Below, in pieces: positions 35,143 to 44,745 of a DNA stretch of 64,000 nt. Every line of letters begins with the position of its first letter. Position 1 is the stretch's first letter. The notes beneath the pieces were generated by a model, which was not told the origin of the DNA, ran no database searches, and worked only from the letters and a program-made list of their open reading frames with translations. Location of the stretch: NCBI RefSeq assembly GCF_001647715.1, contig NZ_CP015600.1:3534001-3598000 (forward strand), written 5' to 3'. The DNA comes from Pseudomonas antarctica. Its GTDB lineage: Bacteria > Pseudomonadota > Gammaproteobacteria > Pseudomonadales > Pseudomonadaceae. Both the position numbers and the translations under genes were made by a program.

Positions 35143-36192
35143 TTATTGTTTTTCGAGTTCAGCGCCGGCCGGCGTCGCAACGCGTACACCGCCCTGCCCG
35201 ACCAGAATCAAGTTGCCATTGCCTGCCGCAGTGACCGCCGACAATGAAATGCGGTCCGGGCGGTTGAATACGCTGAAGGTCTGGCCGTCGTCGTGACTGA
35301 CCACCACACTGCCGCCGTTGCCGACCACGACCAGCGAGCCATCATCGAGCAAACTCGCCCCCGACAAACCGAACTCCAGGGCGCCACGCGCCGCATTCAA
35401 TTGGACCTGCTCCCAGGTGGTGCCGAAATCCGTGGAGCGATACAGGTTGCCGCGCAGGCCATAGACCAACAGGGTTTGCGGTTGGGCGGTGCTGATCACA
35501 CCGAACAGCGACCCCGCGTAGGGGCCTTCGAGCTTCTCCCAGGTCTGGCCGTCGTCGCTGGAGCGGAACATGCTGCCCTGCTCGCCGACAATAAACAGCC
35601 CGGCATCCTCGATGTGGGCGATGGCGTTGAGGTGGAACTGGTCTTCGTTGTCGAGACGGTCGCTGACGTCTTCCCAGCGTTTGCCGCCATCCGTGGTTTC
35701 AATCAACGCACCGTAGGCGCCCACGGCGATACCGTGTTCGGCATCCTTGAACCACACGTCGAGCAACGGGGCTTCGCGCTTGAGGTCCTGGTATTGCTGG
35801 GCCCAGGTGGCGCCGCCGTCGGCGCTTGCCAGAATCTGCGCATCATGGCCGACCGCCCAACCGTGTCTATCGTCGACGAAATACACCGCCGTGAGCAGTT
35901 GCCGGGTAGGGACTTTGGCTTGGGTCCAGGTGCTGCCCTGGTCATCGGAATAGAGGATGTGCCCGCGATCACCGACCGCCACCAGACGCTTGCCGGCGTG
36001 GACCACATCGATCATCAGGCCTTTGGCGGCCTTGGGGGATTCAATCGCAAATACCGGCTGTGCACTGGTATCGCCGGCGGCGAACACGGGTGTCGATAAC
36101 ACCCCAAACAGCGAGAGCGCTGTGGCCAGCATCGCAACCTTGCGTGCGGCGCGCGGGCAGCAAACAGCCCAACCCATGACAGGCTCACTCAT
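35143..36192 (-). CDS. YCF48/HCF136-like beta-propeller protein
   Basis: A 349-residue exported protein with a twin-basic N-terminus and a hydrophobic signal (KVAMLATALSLFGVLSTPVFA). The propeller repeats carry the family motif (DDGQTWEKLEG, DGGATWAQQYQD, DFGTTWEQVQL, DDGQTFSVF), typical of YCF48/BNR-like proteins. It sits directly upstream of the RND exporter, which suggests a periplasmic accessory role for that system. The ATG at 36192 is preceded by GAGAAAGG; a longer frame start at 36255 is less likely. Confidence 0.88.
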   Translation of the reverse strand: MSEPVMGWAVCCPRAARKVAMLATALSLFGVLSTPVFAAGDTSAQPVFAIESPKAAKGLMIDVVHAGKRLVAVGDRGHILYSDDQGSTWTQAKVPTRQLLTAVYFVDDRHGWAVGHDAQILASADGGATWAQQYQDLKREAPLLDVWFKDAEHGIAVGAYGALIETTDGGKRWEDVSDRLDNEDQFHLNAIAHIEDAGLFIVGEQGSMFRSSDDGQTWEKLEGPYAGSLFGVISTAQPQTLLVYGLRGNLYRSTDFGTTWEQVQLNAARGALEFGLSGASLLDDGSLVVVGNGGSVVVSHDDGQTFSVFNRPDRISLSAVTAAGNGNLILVGQGGVRVATPAGAELEKQ

Positions 36193-36451
36193 AGACCTTT
36201 CTCCCCATTTATTATTGTTAGGTGGTCTCGCCTTCCCGGGCTCTGAAACCTGCACTCTAGAGCGCCTGGAGGAAGCAGGGCCATCCTATCGGGCTTTCGA
36301 ATCGTCTGACAATCGGCGCTACGTTATCTTTTGTTAACTGGCGGCGTTTGGCCGCGGCCTGAATATGACTGCATTACCCAGGCTGATTAATGAATATTTA
36401 TTCCACCTATTGAATTTAGAGAATTTTTATTCCATTAATGGCGCTCTTGAA

Positions 36452-36459
36452 AACAATAA
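36452..36459 (+). promoter_or_regulatory. Candidate Crc/Hfq catabolite-repression site
   Basis: AACAATAA fits the A-rich AAnAAyAA motif bound by Hfq with Crc in Pseudomonas. It lies 4 nt before the AAAGGA ribosome site of the Gfo/Idh/MocA gene, the position where it would block translation. Confidence 0.45.
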
Positions 36460-36476
36460 TTCAAAGGACCACGGCT

Positions 36477-37592
36477 ATGCGTGAACTCGGAATCGGCCTG
36501 ATCGGCACGGGCTTCATGGGGCGCGCCCATGCGTTAGCGTTCAACAATGCGCGGGCGGTATTCGAACTGCCGGTACGCCTCAAGCTGGCCGCCCTGGCCG
36601 ATGCCGACACCGAGCGCGCTCGGCGTTGCGCCACGGCGTGGGGGTTTGCCCAGGCCCACGGCGATTGGCAGGCGCTGATCGACGACCCCACGGTTGAAGT
36701 GGTGGCCATCACCACCCCCAATCATCTGCACTACCCCATGGCCATGGCCGCCATTGCGGCGGGCAAGGCGGTGTATTGCGAAAAGCCGCTGGCCGTCAGC
36801 CTGGAGCAGGCCGACGCCATGCGCCGCGCCGCGCGTGCTGCCGGCGTGGTCACGCGTGTCGGCTACAACTATCAGCACAACCCGATGATCAGCCTGGCAC
36901 GGCAGATGATCGCCAATGGCGAGCTGGGCGAGATCATCAGCTTCCAGGGCGAGTTCAGCGAAGACTTCATGGCCGACCCGGCTTCGCCCTGGTCGTGGCG
37001 TTGTGAAGTGGAACATGCCGGTGGTGCGCTGGCGGACCTCGGTAGCCATCTGCTGTCGATGGCGCGCTACCTGGTGGGCGATGTGCTCAGCGTGTGCGCC
37101 GATACCCAAACCGTCCATGCCCAGCGCCCCGCCACCGCCGGTAGCCAGACGCACCGCGCGATTGCCGTGGATGACCAGGTGCATGCGCTGCTGCGCTTTG
37201 CCAGCGGCGCCCGTGGCACCGTGAGCAGCAGTTGGCTCAAGCATGGCTACAAGAACCACCTGAGCTTCGAAATCAGCGGTACGAAAGGCACCCTTGCGTT
37301 CGATCAGGAACGCTTGAATGAGCTGCGTGTATGCCGTGTCGGCCAGGACGGGTTCCAGCGTTTGCTGGCCGGTCCTGCCCTGCCCGGCTATGCCGCGTTC
37401 AGCCCGGCGGCCGGGCATCAGTTGGGCTACAACGAGTTGAAGACGCTGGAAGTACACGAATTGATCATGGCGCTGGCAGGCCAGGGCGTCGATGGTACCG
37501 ACTTTGACCACGCGTGGGAGGTCGAGCGGCTGGCAACGGCGATTCGCCTGGCCGCGCGGGAAGCGCGTTGGGTCAACGTGAACGAGGTGTAA
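36477..37592 (+). CDS. Gfo/Idh/MocA family oxidoreductase
   Basis: A 371-residue NAD(P)-dependent sugar or cyclitol dehydrogenase. The N-terminal Rossmann motif is GLIGTGFMGRAHA, the catalytic CEKPLAV motif contains the conserved Lys, and the C-terminal GFO/IDH domain includes ADLGSHLL with the active-site His. The ATG at 36477 follows AAAGGA by 8 nt; an earlier ATG at 36438 has no ribosome site. It appears monocistronic. Probable substrates are inositol-like or C6 sugars; this cannot be fixed from sequence. Confidence 0.9.
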   Translation: MRELGIGLIGTGFMGRAHALAFNNARAVFELPVRLKLAALADADTERARRCATAWGFAQAHGDWQALIDDPTVEVVAITTPNHLHYPMAMAAIAAGKAVYCEKPLAVSLEQADAMRRAARAAGVVTRVGYNYQHNPMISLARQMIANGELGEIISFQGEFSEDFMADPASPWSWRCEVEHAGGALADLGSHLLSMARYLVGDVLSVCADTQTVHAQRPATAGSQTHRAIAVDDQVHALLRFASGARGTVSSSWLKHGYKNHLSFEISGTKGTLAFDQERLNELRVCRVGQDGFQRLLAGPALPGYAAFSPAAGHQLGYNELKTLEVHELIMALAGQGVDGTDFDHAWEVERLATAIRLAAREARWVNVNEV

Positions 37593-37596
37593 ATGC

Positions 37597-37615
37597 GGGG
37601 AGCGGCGCGCTCCCC
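37597..37615. terminator. Hairpin between convergent oxidoreductase and chemoreceptor genes
   Basis: GGGGAGC / GCTCCCC perfect stem with a 5-nt loop, just after the oxidoreductase stop codon and before the 3' end of the chemoreceptor gene. Confidence 0.55.
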
Positions 37616-37627
37616 CACGCTTTCGGA

Positions 37628-39253
37628 TCAGATGACGAAACGCGCGACCATCCCGTTCAAATCCACCGCCAGGCGCGACAGCTCATGGCTGGCCGCGCTG
37701 GTCTGGTTGGCGCCCGCCGCCGACTGAGTCGCCAGGTCGCGGATGTTCACCAGGTTGCGGTCCACTTCACGGGACACCTGCGCCTGCTCTTCCGACGCGC
37801 TGGCGATCACCAGGTTGCGCTCATTGATCAGGCTGATGGATTGGGTGATCTGCTCCAGGGCCACACCGGCGGCGCGGGCCATTTCCAGGGTGGCCTGGGT
37901 GCGCTGGTTGCTCTGCTGCATCGACTGCACCGCTTCACCGGTGCCGCTCTGGATACCGGCGACCATTTTTTCGATTTCCTGGGTCGACTGCGCGGTGCGA
38001 TGAGCCAAGGCGCGGACTTCATCGGCCACCACCGCGAACCCACGGCCGGCTTCACCGGCGCGGGCCGCTTCAATCGCTGCGTTGAGCGCGAGCAGGTTGG
38101 TCTGTTCGGCAATTGCGCGTATCACGTCGAGGACCTTGCCAATGTCGCGGCCCTGAGTCGCCAGGCCTTCGATCATGACCGACGTGTTTTGTACATCCTG
38201 AGTCATGGTTTGAATCGCGCCGACGGTTTCCACCACACGGTCACGCCCTTCACGCGCCGCCTGGTTGGATTGGCTGGAGGCTTCGGAGGTGGACACCGCG
38301 TTGCGCGCCACCTCTTCCACGGCAGCGGTCATTTCGTTGACGGCGGTGGCGGCCTGGTCGATTTCGTTGTTCTGCTGTTGCAGGCCTTTGGAGGCTTCCT
38401 CGGTGACCGCGCTCAGTTCTTCCGCTGCTGACGCAAGCTGGGTGGCGGAACCGGCAATGTGCTGGATGGTTTGGCGCAGGTTGGTTTGCATGGCCGACAG
38501 GGTACTAAGCAGGCGTGCCGGCTCATCCTTGCCATCGTCCTCTATAACTTTGGTCAAGTTGCCACCGGCAATAGTTTGCGCCACCTCCATCGCTTTGCGC
38601 AGCGGCGTAACAATGCTGCGCGTCAGCAGCCAGGCCAGCAGCACGGTCAACAATGCCGCCACCACGGAAACGATGATGATCCCGGTAACGCCTTGCTGAT
38701 AACTGGCCTCAGCATTACGCCCGGCCTGGTCGGCATCGGCGCTATTGATCGCAATCAGCTTGTTGAGTTGCTCACCCATCAAGTCGGTGCCGTCCTTGAT
38801 ACGCGTATTGATGAGGGTACGCATCTCCTCGACTTTGTTTTGCTGGGACAGCGACAGCATCTCTGCCTGGGCCGCGAAGTAATTCTCAAGGGTCGCGGCG
38901 AAGGTTTTATACAGGGCCGCCTCCTCGGTACCCGCCGGCATCACCGAATAAGCGCTCTGAGCCTGCTTGACCTTATCCATGAGTACGCCAATGCGCGTCT
39001 TGGCTTCTTCGAGCGCAGCAGGTTCGCGGTTGATCAGAACCCGAAAGGACAGAATGCGCAGGCGCAGGACGTTTTCTGTCAGGTTACCGAGGTATTTCAC
39101 ACTCGGTAGTTGGTTGGCCCCCATGTCCAAGGATGCCTGGCGGATCGTCGTCATGCGGGTGACGGCAAACACACCAAGGATTACTACCAGCAACGCAATG
39201 AACGCAAAACCGAGAAAAGCGCGAGGGGCAATATTCAGATTACGAAGGGACAT
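37628..39253 (-). CDS. Methyl-accepting chemotaxis protein
   Basis: A 541-residue chemoreceptor: N-terminal transmembrane helix ([19 protein letters not shown]), a periplasmic four-helix-bundle ligand domain (~residues 35-190), a second transmembrane helix ([23 protein letters not shown]), a HAMP domain and the cytoplasmic signalling domain with the conserved hairpin tip [22 protein letters not shown]. Length and order are standard. The ATG at 39253 gives the usual [13 protein letters not shown]-terminus. Ligand unknown. Confidence 0.95.
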   Translation of the reverse strand: MSLRNLNIAPRAFLGFAFIALLVVILGVFAVTRMTTIRQASLDMGANQLPSVKYLGNLTENVLRLRILSFRVLINREPAALEEAKTRIGVLMDKVKQAQSAYSVMPAGTEEAALYKTFAATLENYFAAQAEMLSLSQQNKVEEMRTLINTRIKDGTDLMGEQLNKLIAINSADADQAGRNAEASYQQGVTGIIIVSVVAALLTVLLAWLLTRSIVTPLRKAMEVAQTIAGGNLTKVIEDDGKDEPARLLSTLSAMQTNLRQTIQHIAGSATQLASAAEELSAVTEEASKGLQQQNNEIDQAATAVNEMTAAVEEVARNAVSTSEASSQSNQAAREGRDRVVETVGAIQTMTQDVQNTSVMIEGLATQGRDIGKVLDVIRAIAEQTNLLALNAAIEAARAGEAGRGFAVVADEVRALAHRTAQSTQEIEKMVAGIQSGTGEAVQSMQQSNQRTQATLEMARAAGVALEQITQSISLINERNLVIASASEEQAQVSREVDRNLVNIRDLATQSAAGANQTSAASHELSRLAVDLNGMVARFVI

Positions 39254-39489
39254 AGGGCTGCTCTCGAGAAGTAGTGTTTGCACGCATCCCTGCCGCGACA
39301 CGATCAGTCAGCGTCAACGCGGCGACCTGATCTTTGGGCACCACTCTTGTAATTAGGATAGGTGGGCTTACCTACGCTATCGGCAGACGTGTGAAATTTA
39401 TGCAGAATATTTCGAAATTTTTTTACACACTTCTGACAACACGTACTTTCTGGCATCCTGCGCGCCCCTTTCCCTACCGGGCCTGTATT

Positions 39490-40917
39490 TTGTCTGACGC
39501 TCAAACCCCTCGCCCCCGCTATAAATCCGACCTGATCTACGGCCTGGAAGACCGCCCGCACTTCACCGCAGCGATTTTTGCAGCACTGCAACATGTGCTC
39601 GCGAGTTTCGTCGGCATCATCACCCCCACGTTGATCGTCGGCGGCGTGCTTGGCCTGGAAAGCGAAGTGCCGTACCTGGTGAGCATGGCGCTGTTCGTGT
39701 CCGGGCTCGGGACCTTTGTGCAAGCGCGCACGTTCGGTCCGATCGGTTCCGGCCTGCTGTGCCTGCAGGGCACCAGTTTTTCGTTTATCAGCGTTATTTT
39801 AAGTGCCGGGTTCATGGTCAAGGCCCGAGGCGGCGGCACGGATGAGATCCTCTCGACGATCTTCGGCATCTGCTTTTTCGCAGCCTTTATCGAAGTGGTG
39901 CTCAGCCAGTTCATCGGCAAGCTGCGCAAGCTGATAACCCCGGTAGTGACAGGCACCATTATCACCTTGATGGGCTTGTCACTGATCAAGGTGGCGGTCA
40001 CCGACATGGCGGGGGGCTTCGGTTCCAGTGATCTGGGCGCGGCGAGCAACATGGGGCTGGCGGCGCTGGTGCTGCTGACCATTGTGGTGCTCAACCGCTT
40101 CAGTAATCCGTTCCTGCGCCTGGGTTCGATCGTAATCGGCCTGACCCTGGGCTTCGTGGTGGCCTGGTGGATGGGCCGCGTCGACATGGCGGCGCTGCCG
40201 CAGGTGCCGTTGATCAGCGTGCCGGTGCCGTTCAAGTACGGGTTCTCGTTCGACTGGGTGGCGTTTATACCGGTGGCTGTGATCTTCCTGATTTCGCCAT
40301 TGGAAGCCGCCGGTGACTTGACGGCCAACTCGATGATTTCCCAGCAACCGGTCAAAGGCCCGCTGTACATCAAGCGTATCAAGTCGGGCCTGCTGGCCGA
40401 CGGCCTCAATTCAGCGATGGCCGCGACGTTCAACAGCCTGCCGATGGTGACCTTCGCCCAAAACAATGGCGTGATTCAGCTGACCGGCGTGGCCAGTCGC
40501 TACGTGGCGTACTTTATCGCCGGCCTGCTGGTGCTGCTGGGGCTGTTCCCGATGATCGGAGCCGTGCTGCAACTGATGCCCAAACCGGTACTCGGCGGCG
40601 CCACCCTGATCATGTTCGGCACCGTGGCCGTGGCCGGGATCAAGATTCTTGCCGAAGCCGGGCTGCATCGGCGCAATGTGCTGATTGTGGCGATTTCCCT
40701 GGGCATGGGCCTGGGTGTCGCGGCCGTGCCGGAAGTCTTGCGCGACTTGCCCAAGGCGCTGCACAACATCTTCGAGTCGCCCATCACCGTGGGTGCGTTC
40801 TGTGCAATTGTGCTGAACATTTTCCTGCCGGAAGAGTTCTTAGAGCTGGAAGAGGATGAATTTGATCCGGAGTCCTCTACCCTCAAGGTCATGCAGGATC
40901 CGGACGTCACGAAATAG
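39490..40917 (+). CDS. Uracil/xanthine permease (NCS2 family)
   Basis: A ~475-residue NCS2 nucleobase:cation symporter with about 14 membrane segments. Family signatures include the start SDLIYGLEDRPHF, QHVLASFVGIITPTLIVGG, the QGTSFSFISVI segment and the NNGVIQLTGVASR motif (QNNG type). The TTG at 39490 is chosen because it places the N-terminus at the conserved region; the ribosome site is weak, and ATG codons at 39400 and 39334 are alternatives. Purine (xanthine/uric acid) or uracil transport is expected; the substrate is not assigned. Confidence 0.9.
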   Translation: MSDAQTPRPRYKSDLIYGLEDRPHFTAAIFAALQHVLASFVGIITPTLIVGGVLGLESEVPYLVSMALFVSGLGTFVQARTFGPIGSGLLCLQGTSFSFISVILSAGFMVKARGGGTDEILSTIFGICFFAAFIEVVLSQFIGKLRKLITPVVTGTIITLMGLSLIKVAVTDMAGGFGSSDLGAASNMGLAALVLLTIVVLNRFSNPFLRLGSIVIGLTLGFVVAWWMGRVDMAALPQVPLISVPVPFKYGFSFDWVAFIPVAVIFLISPLEAAGDLTANSMISQQPVKGPLYIKRIKSGLLADGLNSAMAATFNSLPMVTFAQNNGVIQLTGVASRYVAYFIAGLLVLLGLFPMIGAVLQLMPKPVLGGATLIMFGTVAVAGIKILAEAGLHRRNVLIVAISLGMGLGVAAVPEVLRDLPKALHNIFESPITVGAFCAIVLNIFLPEEFLELEEDEFDPESSTLKVMQDPDVTK

Positions 40918-40928
40918 GAGCATCTTTA

Positions 40929-41390
40929 ATGCGCAAGCTCATGGTTCTATCGCTGCTGCTGCTTACCTTGAGCGCCTGCGCGCTGTTCCCCAACCGCGAC
41001 CCGGTCAACATTACGGTGGTCGGCATCGAGCCGCTGCAAAGCCAGGACCTGGAAGTACGCTTCGCCGTGAAGCTGCGGGTGCAAAACCCCAATGAAACGG
41101 CGATCGACTACAGCGGCGTAGCCCTGGACCTGGACGTGAATGGTCGGCCGCTGGCGTCGGGGGTGAGTGATCAAGCCGGTACCATTGCACGCTTTTCCGA
41201 GACCGTGCTGATGGTGCCGGTCAGCGTTTCGGCGTTTTCGGTGTTGCGTCAAACGCTGGGGCTGAGCCAGACCCAGAGCTTGAACAACTTGCCGTACGTA
41301 CTGCGTGGCAAACTGGCCGGTGGGCTATTCGGCACCATGCGCTTCGTGGAGCGCGGTACGTTGGACCTGCCGAACACGGCGACCTGGTAA
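40929..41390 (+). CDS. LEA type 2 (WHy domain) lipoprotein
   Basis: A 153-residue lipoprotein with signal peptide and lipobox LSAC (Cys17). The mature part matches the LEA14/WHy fold found in bacterial envelope stress proteins: NITVVGIEPL, then VQNPNETAIDYSG with the NPN signature. It begins 11 nt after the permease stop codon with an AGGAG ribosome site and is followed at 5 nt by a GNAT gene, so the three may be co-transcribed. Probably anchored to a membrane on the periplasmic side. Confidence 0.88.
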   Translation: MRKLMVLSLLLLTLSACALFPNRDPVNITVVGIEPLQSQDLEVRFAVKLRVQNPNETAIDYSGVALDLDVNGRPLASGVSDQAGTIARFSETVLMVPVSVSAFSVLRQTLGLSQTQSLNNLPYVLRGKLAGGLFGTMRFVERGTLDLPNTATW

Positions 41391-41395
41391 CTGCC

Positions 41396-41947
41396 ATGCA
41401 ACCGATATTGCTCACTGAACGACTGATCCTGCGCCCGCTCACCCTGGACGACGCGGACGGTATCCAGCAGCAATTCCCGCATTGGGAAGTGGTGCGCTAC
41501 CTCAATGCCCTGGTGCCCTGGCCCTACCCGGCTGACGGCGCACGCACTTATCTGCAACAGAACGCCCTGCCCGCCATGGCCCGTGGCGAGGAGTGGCACT
41601 GGTCGATCCGCCTCAACAGCGCGCCCGAGCAACTGATCGGCAATATCAGCCTGATGGACGAACAGGACAACAACCGAGGTTTCTGGCTGGGCCCGCAGTG
41701 GCAAGGCCAGGGCTTGATGAGCGAAGCCAGTGCGGCGGTGACCGAATACTGGTTCGGCACGCTCAAACGCCCGCTGCTGCGCGTGCCTAAGGCTGCGCCT
41801 AACCTGGGGTCACGGCGGATTTCCGAGCGCACGGGGATGCGGTTGATCCGCACGGATAACGGGGAGTTTGTAGAAGGGACTTTCCCACGCGAGCTGTGGG
41901 AAATGACCCGCGAGGAATGGCTTGAATCACAATTGCACAAGCGCTGA
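41396..41947 (+). CDS. GNAT family N-acetyltransferase (RimJ/RimL type)
   Basis: A 183-residue acetyltransferase. The N-terminus (LLTERLILRPLTLDDADGI) and the LIGNISLMDEQDNNRGFWLGPQWQGQGLMSEA block with the acetyl-CoA loop (QWQGQG) are typical of the RimJ/RimL-like subgroup, and NLGSRRISERTGM near the C-terminus is a further hallmark. It starts 5 nt after the LEA-type gene. The target (protein N-terminus or small molecule) cannot be deduced. Confidence 0.9.
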   Translation: MQPILLTERLILRPLTLDDADGIQQQFPHWEVVRYLNALVPWPYPADGARTYLQQNALPAMARGEEWHWSIRLNSAPEQLIGNISLMDEQDNNRGFWLGPQWQGQGLMSEASAAVTEYWFGTLKRPLLRVPKAAPNLGSRRISERTGMRLIRTDNGEFVEGTFPRELWEMTREEWLESQLHKR

Positions 41948-41952
41948 AAATT

Positions 41953-42045
41953 AATGTGGGCGCTGGCTTGCCTGCGATGGCGCCGGGTCAGCAGCAGAGG
42001 TGTTGACTGACATACCGCTATCGCAGGCAAGCCAGCGCCCACATT
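41953..42045. repeat. REPIN (GTGGGCGCTGGCTTGCCTGCGATG variant)
   Basis: Inverted REP pair in which both arms carry the same GAGC-to-GCGC change, so the two halves still pair. It lies between the convergent GNAT and nitrilase genes. Confidence 0.92.
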
Positions 42046-42058
42046 GTTCCAGCGGGTT

Positions 42059-42985
42059 TTAGTCAGTGATGTAGCGCACACCCGGTTTGGCACGTTCATC
42101 CACCACCAGCTCAAAAACATCCGGCCGCGCGTAATGCCCCACTACGTCATAGTCATACCGCGCCCGCACCAGGTCATCGGTGTCGATCTGCGCGATCAAT
42201 AACCCCGCCTCTCCCACCAGCGGCCCGGCCAGGATGTCGCCCATCGGCCCGACAATCACGCTGCCGCCGGCGATCAACGCGCGGTCTGATGGCCAGTTGG
42301 CAACCTTCACCCCCAGCGCCTCGGGAGAAGCCTGCACCTGACAGGCGCTCACCACAAAGCAGCGACCCTCATGGGCAATATGGCGCATGCTCACCTGCCA
42401 CATCTCGCGCTCATCCACGGTCGGCGCGCACCACACCTCCACGCCCTTGGCGTACATCGCTGTGCGCAGTAACGGCATCATGTTTTCCCAGCACACTGCG
42501 CCGCCGATGCGGCCTACCGCTGCGTCGATCACCGGCAAGGTCGAGCCATCGCCCTTGCCCCAGATCAGCCGTTCGGTGCCGGTGGGCATCAACTTGCGGT
42601 GCTTGGCGACCAGGCCGCCCGACGGCTCGAAATACAGCACGGTGCAATACAGCGTGCTGCCACTGCGCTCAATCACACCGAGTACCAGGCTCGCGCCGGT
42701 ACGTGCCGACAACCCGGCCAGGGCCTCGGTCTCGATGCCCGGCACGTCGATGGCATTGGCAAAATACCGCGCAAACGCTTCGCGGCCTTCCGGCAGGCGA
42801 TAACCCAACTGCGTGCCGAAGCTTTCGCCCTTGGGATAGCCGCCGAGCAAGGCCTCCGGCATCACCACCAATTGCGCGCCACTGCGCAGTATTTCGTCCT
42901 CATAGGTCAGGATTTGTGCCAGGGTTTGCGCCTTGCCACCCGGCAGGGCGCCGATTTGCAATGCGGCCACGGTAGAAATAGGCAT
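42059..42985 (-). CDS. Nitrilase / carbon-nitrogen hydrolase
   Basis: A 308-residue nitrilase-branch enzyme that hydrolyses nitriles to carboxylic acids and ammonia. The Glu-Lys-Cys triad is present: [13 protein letters not shown] (E44), [12 protein letters not shown] (Lys) and [14 protein letters not shown] (Cys). The CWENMMP context is characteristic of true nitrilases rather than amidases. The ATG at 42985 has a GGAGTG ribosome site. It is divergent from a LysR regulator 82 bp away, which probably controls it. Confidence 0.93.
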   Translation of the reverse strand: MPISTVAALQIGALPGGKAQTLAQILTYEDEILRSGAQLVVMPEALLGGYPKGESFGTQLGYRLPEGREAFARYFANAIDVPGIETEALAGLSARTGASLVLGVIERSGSTLYCTVLYFEPSGGLVAKHRKLMPTGTERLIWGKGDGSTLPVIDAAVGRIGGAVCWENMMPLLRTAMYAKGVEVWCAPTVDEREMWQVSMRHIAHEGRCFVVSACQVQASPEALGVKVANWPSDRALIAGGSVIVGPMGDILAGPLVGEAGLLIAQIDTDDLVRARYDYDVVGHYARPDVFELVVDERAKPGVRYITD

Positions 42986-43067
42986 GACGAACACTCCGAA
43001 CAAGGGGGGTTGCCCATTCTCCGGCCAGCCAGGATCATGAATAAAGCCCACTTCAGTGCTGAATGAT

Positions 43068-43976
43068 ATGAGCCAAATGAATATCGCGCAGGTTGACCTT
43101 AACCTGCTGAAAACCTTCGAAGCCCTGCACGACGAGTCCAGCGCCAGCCGCGCGGCATTGCGCCTGGGCGTCACCCAGTCGGCAATCAGTGCCGGTTTGC
43201 GGCGCTTACGCGAAATGTATGGCGACCAGCTGTTCGTGCGCACTGGCCGTGGCTTGGCGCCGACCCTGCGGGCCAATCAGTTGAAGCCGGTCATCAGCGA
43301 GGCACTGGACCGCTGTCGGCAGAGCCTGGCGATGACCCATCCGACTCATCCCGACTACCAGGGACGGTCGGTGGTGCTGGGTTTGTCCGATGACTTCGAA
43401 ATCGCCCACGGCCGCCGGCTAATGGAGGAAATAGCGCAACGCGCGCCGAAACTGCGGGTGATTTTCCGCCAGACCCATAGCCAAATCGTCGCCGCCGCCC
43501 TGCTCGACCGCACCCTGGACCTGGCGATTACCGCCGGTGGCTTTGCCGAGCGCCGGCTGAGCCGGCACGTGCTGGGAGACGGTGATTACCGCTGCCTGAT
43601 AGACCCGCAAAGCCTGACGCCAGGCCAGCACGGCATCAGCCTGGAAGAATTCGTCACGCGCGAGCATGTGCTGGTGTCGTCGGGAGGGTTTATCGGGATT
43701 ACCGACGAAGGTTTGGCGGCGCAAGGGCTGAGCCGCCAGGTGTGCGCATCCACCAGCCATTTTGCCGCGCTGCCGTACTTGCTCAAGGGCAGCCAGGCGC
43801 TGGCGACGATTCCCGGGCATGCCGCCGAGGCCATTGCGCAGATGACCGGCTTGCGCGTGTTGCCCTGCCCGCTGGCGTTACCGCGCTACCCGGTGGAACT
43901 GGGCTGGCGCACCCAGGCCCAGCTTGATCCGGTGTTGCTTAAAGTACGTGAGGCGATTGTGGCGTGCTTTACTTAG
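43068..43976 (+). CDS. LysR-family transcriptional regulator
   Basis: A 302-residue LysR regulator: N-terminal helix-turn-helix ([40 protein letters not shown]) and a C-terminal substrate-binding domain. It is closest in style to the NodD/SyrM-like subgroup ([10 protein letters not shown]). ATG 43068 and 43077 are both possible starts, and neither has a strong ribosome site. Transcribed away from the nitrilase gene, so it is a likely regulator of that gene and of itself through the shared 82-bp region. Confidence 0.9.
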   Translation: MSQMNIAQVDLNLLKTFEALHDESSASRAALRLGVTQSAISAGLRRLREMYGDQLFVRTGRGLAPTLRANQLKPVISEALDRCRQSLAMTHPTHPDYQGRSVVLGLSDDFEIAHGRRLMEEIAQRAPKLRVIFRQTHSQIVAAALLDRTLDLAITAGGFAERRLSRHVLGDGDYRCLIDPQSLTPGQHGISLEEFVTREHVLVSSGGFIGITDEGLAAQGLSRQVCASTSHFAALPYLLKGSQALATIPGHAAEAIAQMTGLRVLPCPLALPRYPVELGWRTQAQLDPVLLKVREAIVACFT

Positions 43977-44223
43977 CCGCAGCCATCAGCTTGTTGACTT
44001 CGCTGCGTACCATGTTGGAAAACTCCGGCGGCGACATGCCGTCCAGTTCCGCACGTACCCACTCAGCCCACTTGCCCTTGCGCTTGGCGCGCTCGCCGAA
44101 CAAGCGTGCCGCTTCACCTTTGGCCTTGCCCAGGTTGGTTTGCCACAGGTCGTAGAGGCGGGACTTTTCATCTTCCAGCTCGGCGCGTTCGGCGAGGGTT
44201 TTGTTGGCCAGATTGAAGCTCAT
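43969..44223 (-). CDS. Small charged hypothetical protein
   Basis: An 84-residue, highly charged, predicted all-helical protein (LAERAELEDEKSRLYDLWQ, then GERAKRKGKWAEWVRAEL). No signal peptide or membrane segment. Its 3' end overlaps the LysR gene end by 8 nt in convergent orientation. Conserved-looking codon use supports a real gene. Family not recognised; function unknown. Confidence 0.7.
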   Translation of the reverse strand: MSFNLANKTLAERAELEDEKSRLYDLWQTNLGKAKGEAARLFGERAKRKGKWAEWVRAELDGMSPPEFSNMVRSEVNKLMAAAK

Positions 44224-44387
44224 GTTGAATTACCTGCTGCACAAATAGGTGACATCTTACACTGTAGGTCGAAACTTCCAGATTCGGATTTTGCTCGAGC
44301 ACACGCTATGGGCAAAAAAACTGCAACTTTTGCCGCAACCCGATACTCCATTGTTCACTGTCACATTTACCTGCAAGGAGTCACACA

Positions 44388-44708
44388 ATGGCCCGCAAAA
44401 CTGCCGCCCAAGCTGTCGAAGACCAAATCAAGGATCAAGCTTTCAGTGAACTGACGGCGCTGATCGAAGAATCGGACAAACTGCTTAAAAGCAGCGCGTC
44501 CCTGATAGGCGAAGAAGGCGAAACCTTGCGCGAGCAGGTTGCCATCAAGCTCAAGCAAGCGCTGGACTCGGTGTCCAACGTGCGCGAGCGCAGCAAGCCT
44601 GTCGTCGATGCCACCGAAACCTACATCGGTGGTCATCCATGGCAGACCGTGGCGATTTCCGCAGGCTTTGGCCTGGTGGTCGGCCTGCTGCTCGGTCGCC
44701 GCAACTGA
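44388..44708 (+). CDS. DUF883 family protein (ElaB/YqjD-like)
   Basis: A 106-residue protein with the DUF883 layout: a charged coiled-coil region and a C-terminal transmembrane helix preceded by the signature YIGGHPWQTVAISAGFGLVVG and ending GRRN. E. coli relatives (ElaB, YqjD) are tail-anchored inner-membrane proteins that bind ribosomes in stationary phase. An AAGGAG ribosome site lies ~9 nt before the ATG, and a strong terminator follows the stop codon. Confidence 0.93.
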   Translation: MARKTAAQAVEDQIKDQAFSELTALIEESDKLLKSSASLIGEEGETLREQVAIKLKQALDSVSNVRERSKPVVDATETYIGGHPWQTVAISAGFGLVVGLLLGRRN

Positions 44709-44714
44709 GCAACG

Positions 44715-44745
44715 GGGGCTGCTGCCTGAGGCAGCGGCCCCTTTT
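44715..44745 (+). terminator. Intrinsic terminator after the DUF883 gene
   Basis: GGGGCTGCTGCC-TGA-GGCAGCGGCCCC (one G-U pair) followed by TTTT. It also faces the 3' end of the convergent Ldh-family gene. Confidence 0.88.

Noticed and set aside
33619..35247. A 542-codon plus-strand frame antisense to the RND exporter.
   Set aside because: Same codon-bias artefact; the product lacks membrane segments or motifs, while the minus strand encodes a complete RND protein.
42986..43276. An N-terminal extension of the nitrilase frame through the LysR gene.
   Set aside because: The nitrilase fold starts at 42985 with a good ribosome site, and the extension overlaps the LysR helix-turn-helix coding region on the other strand.
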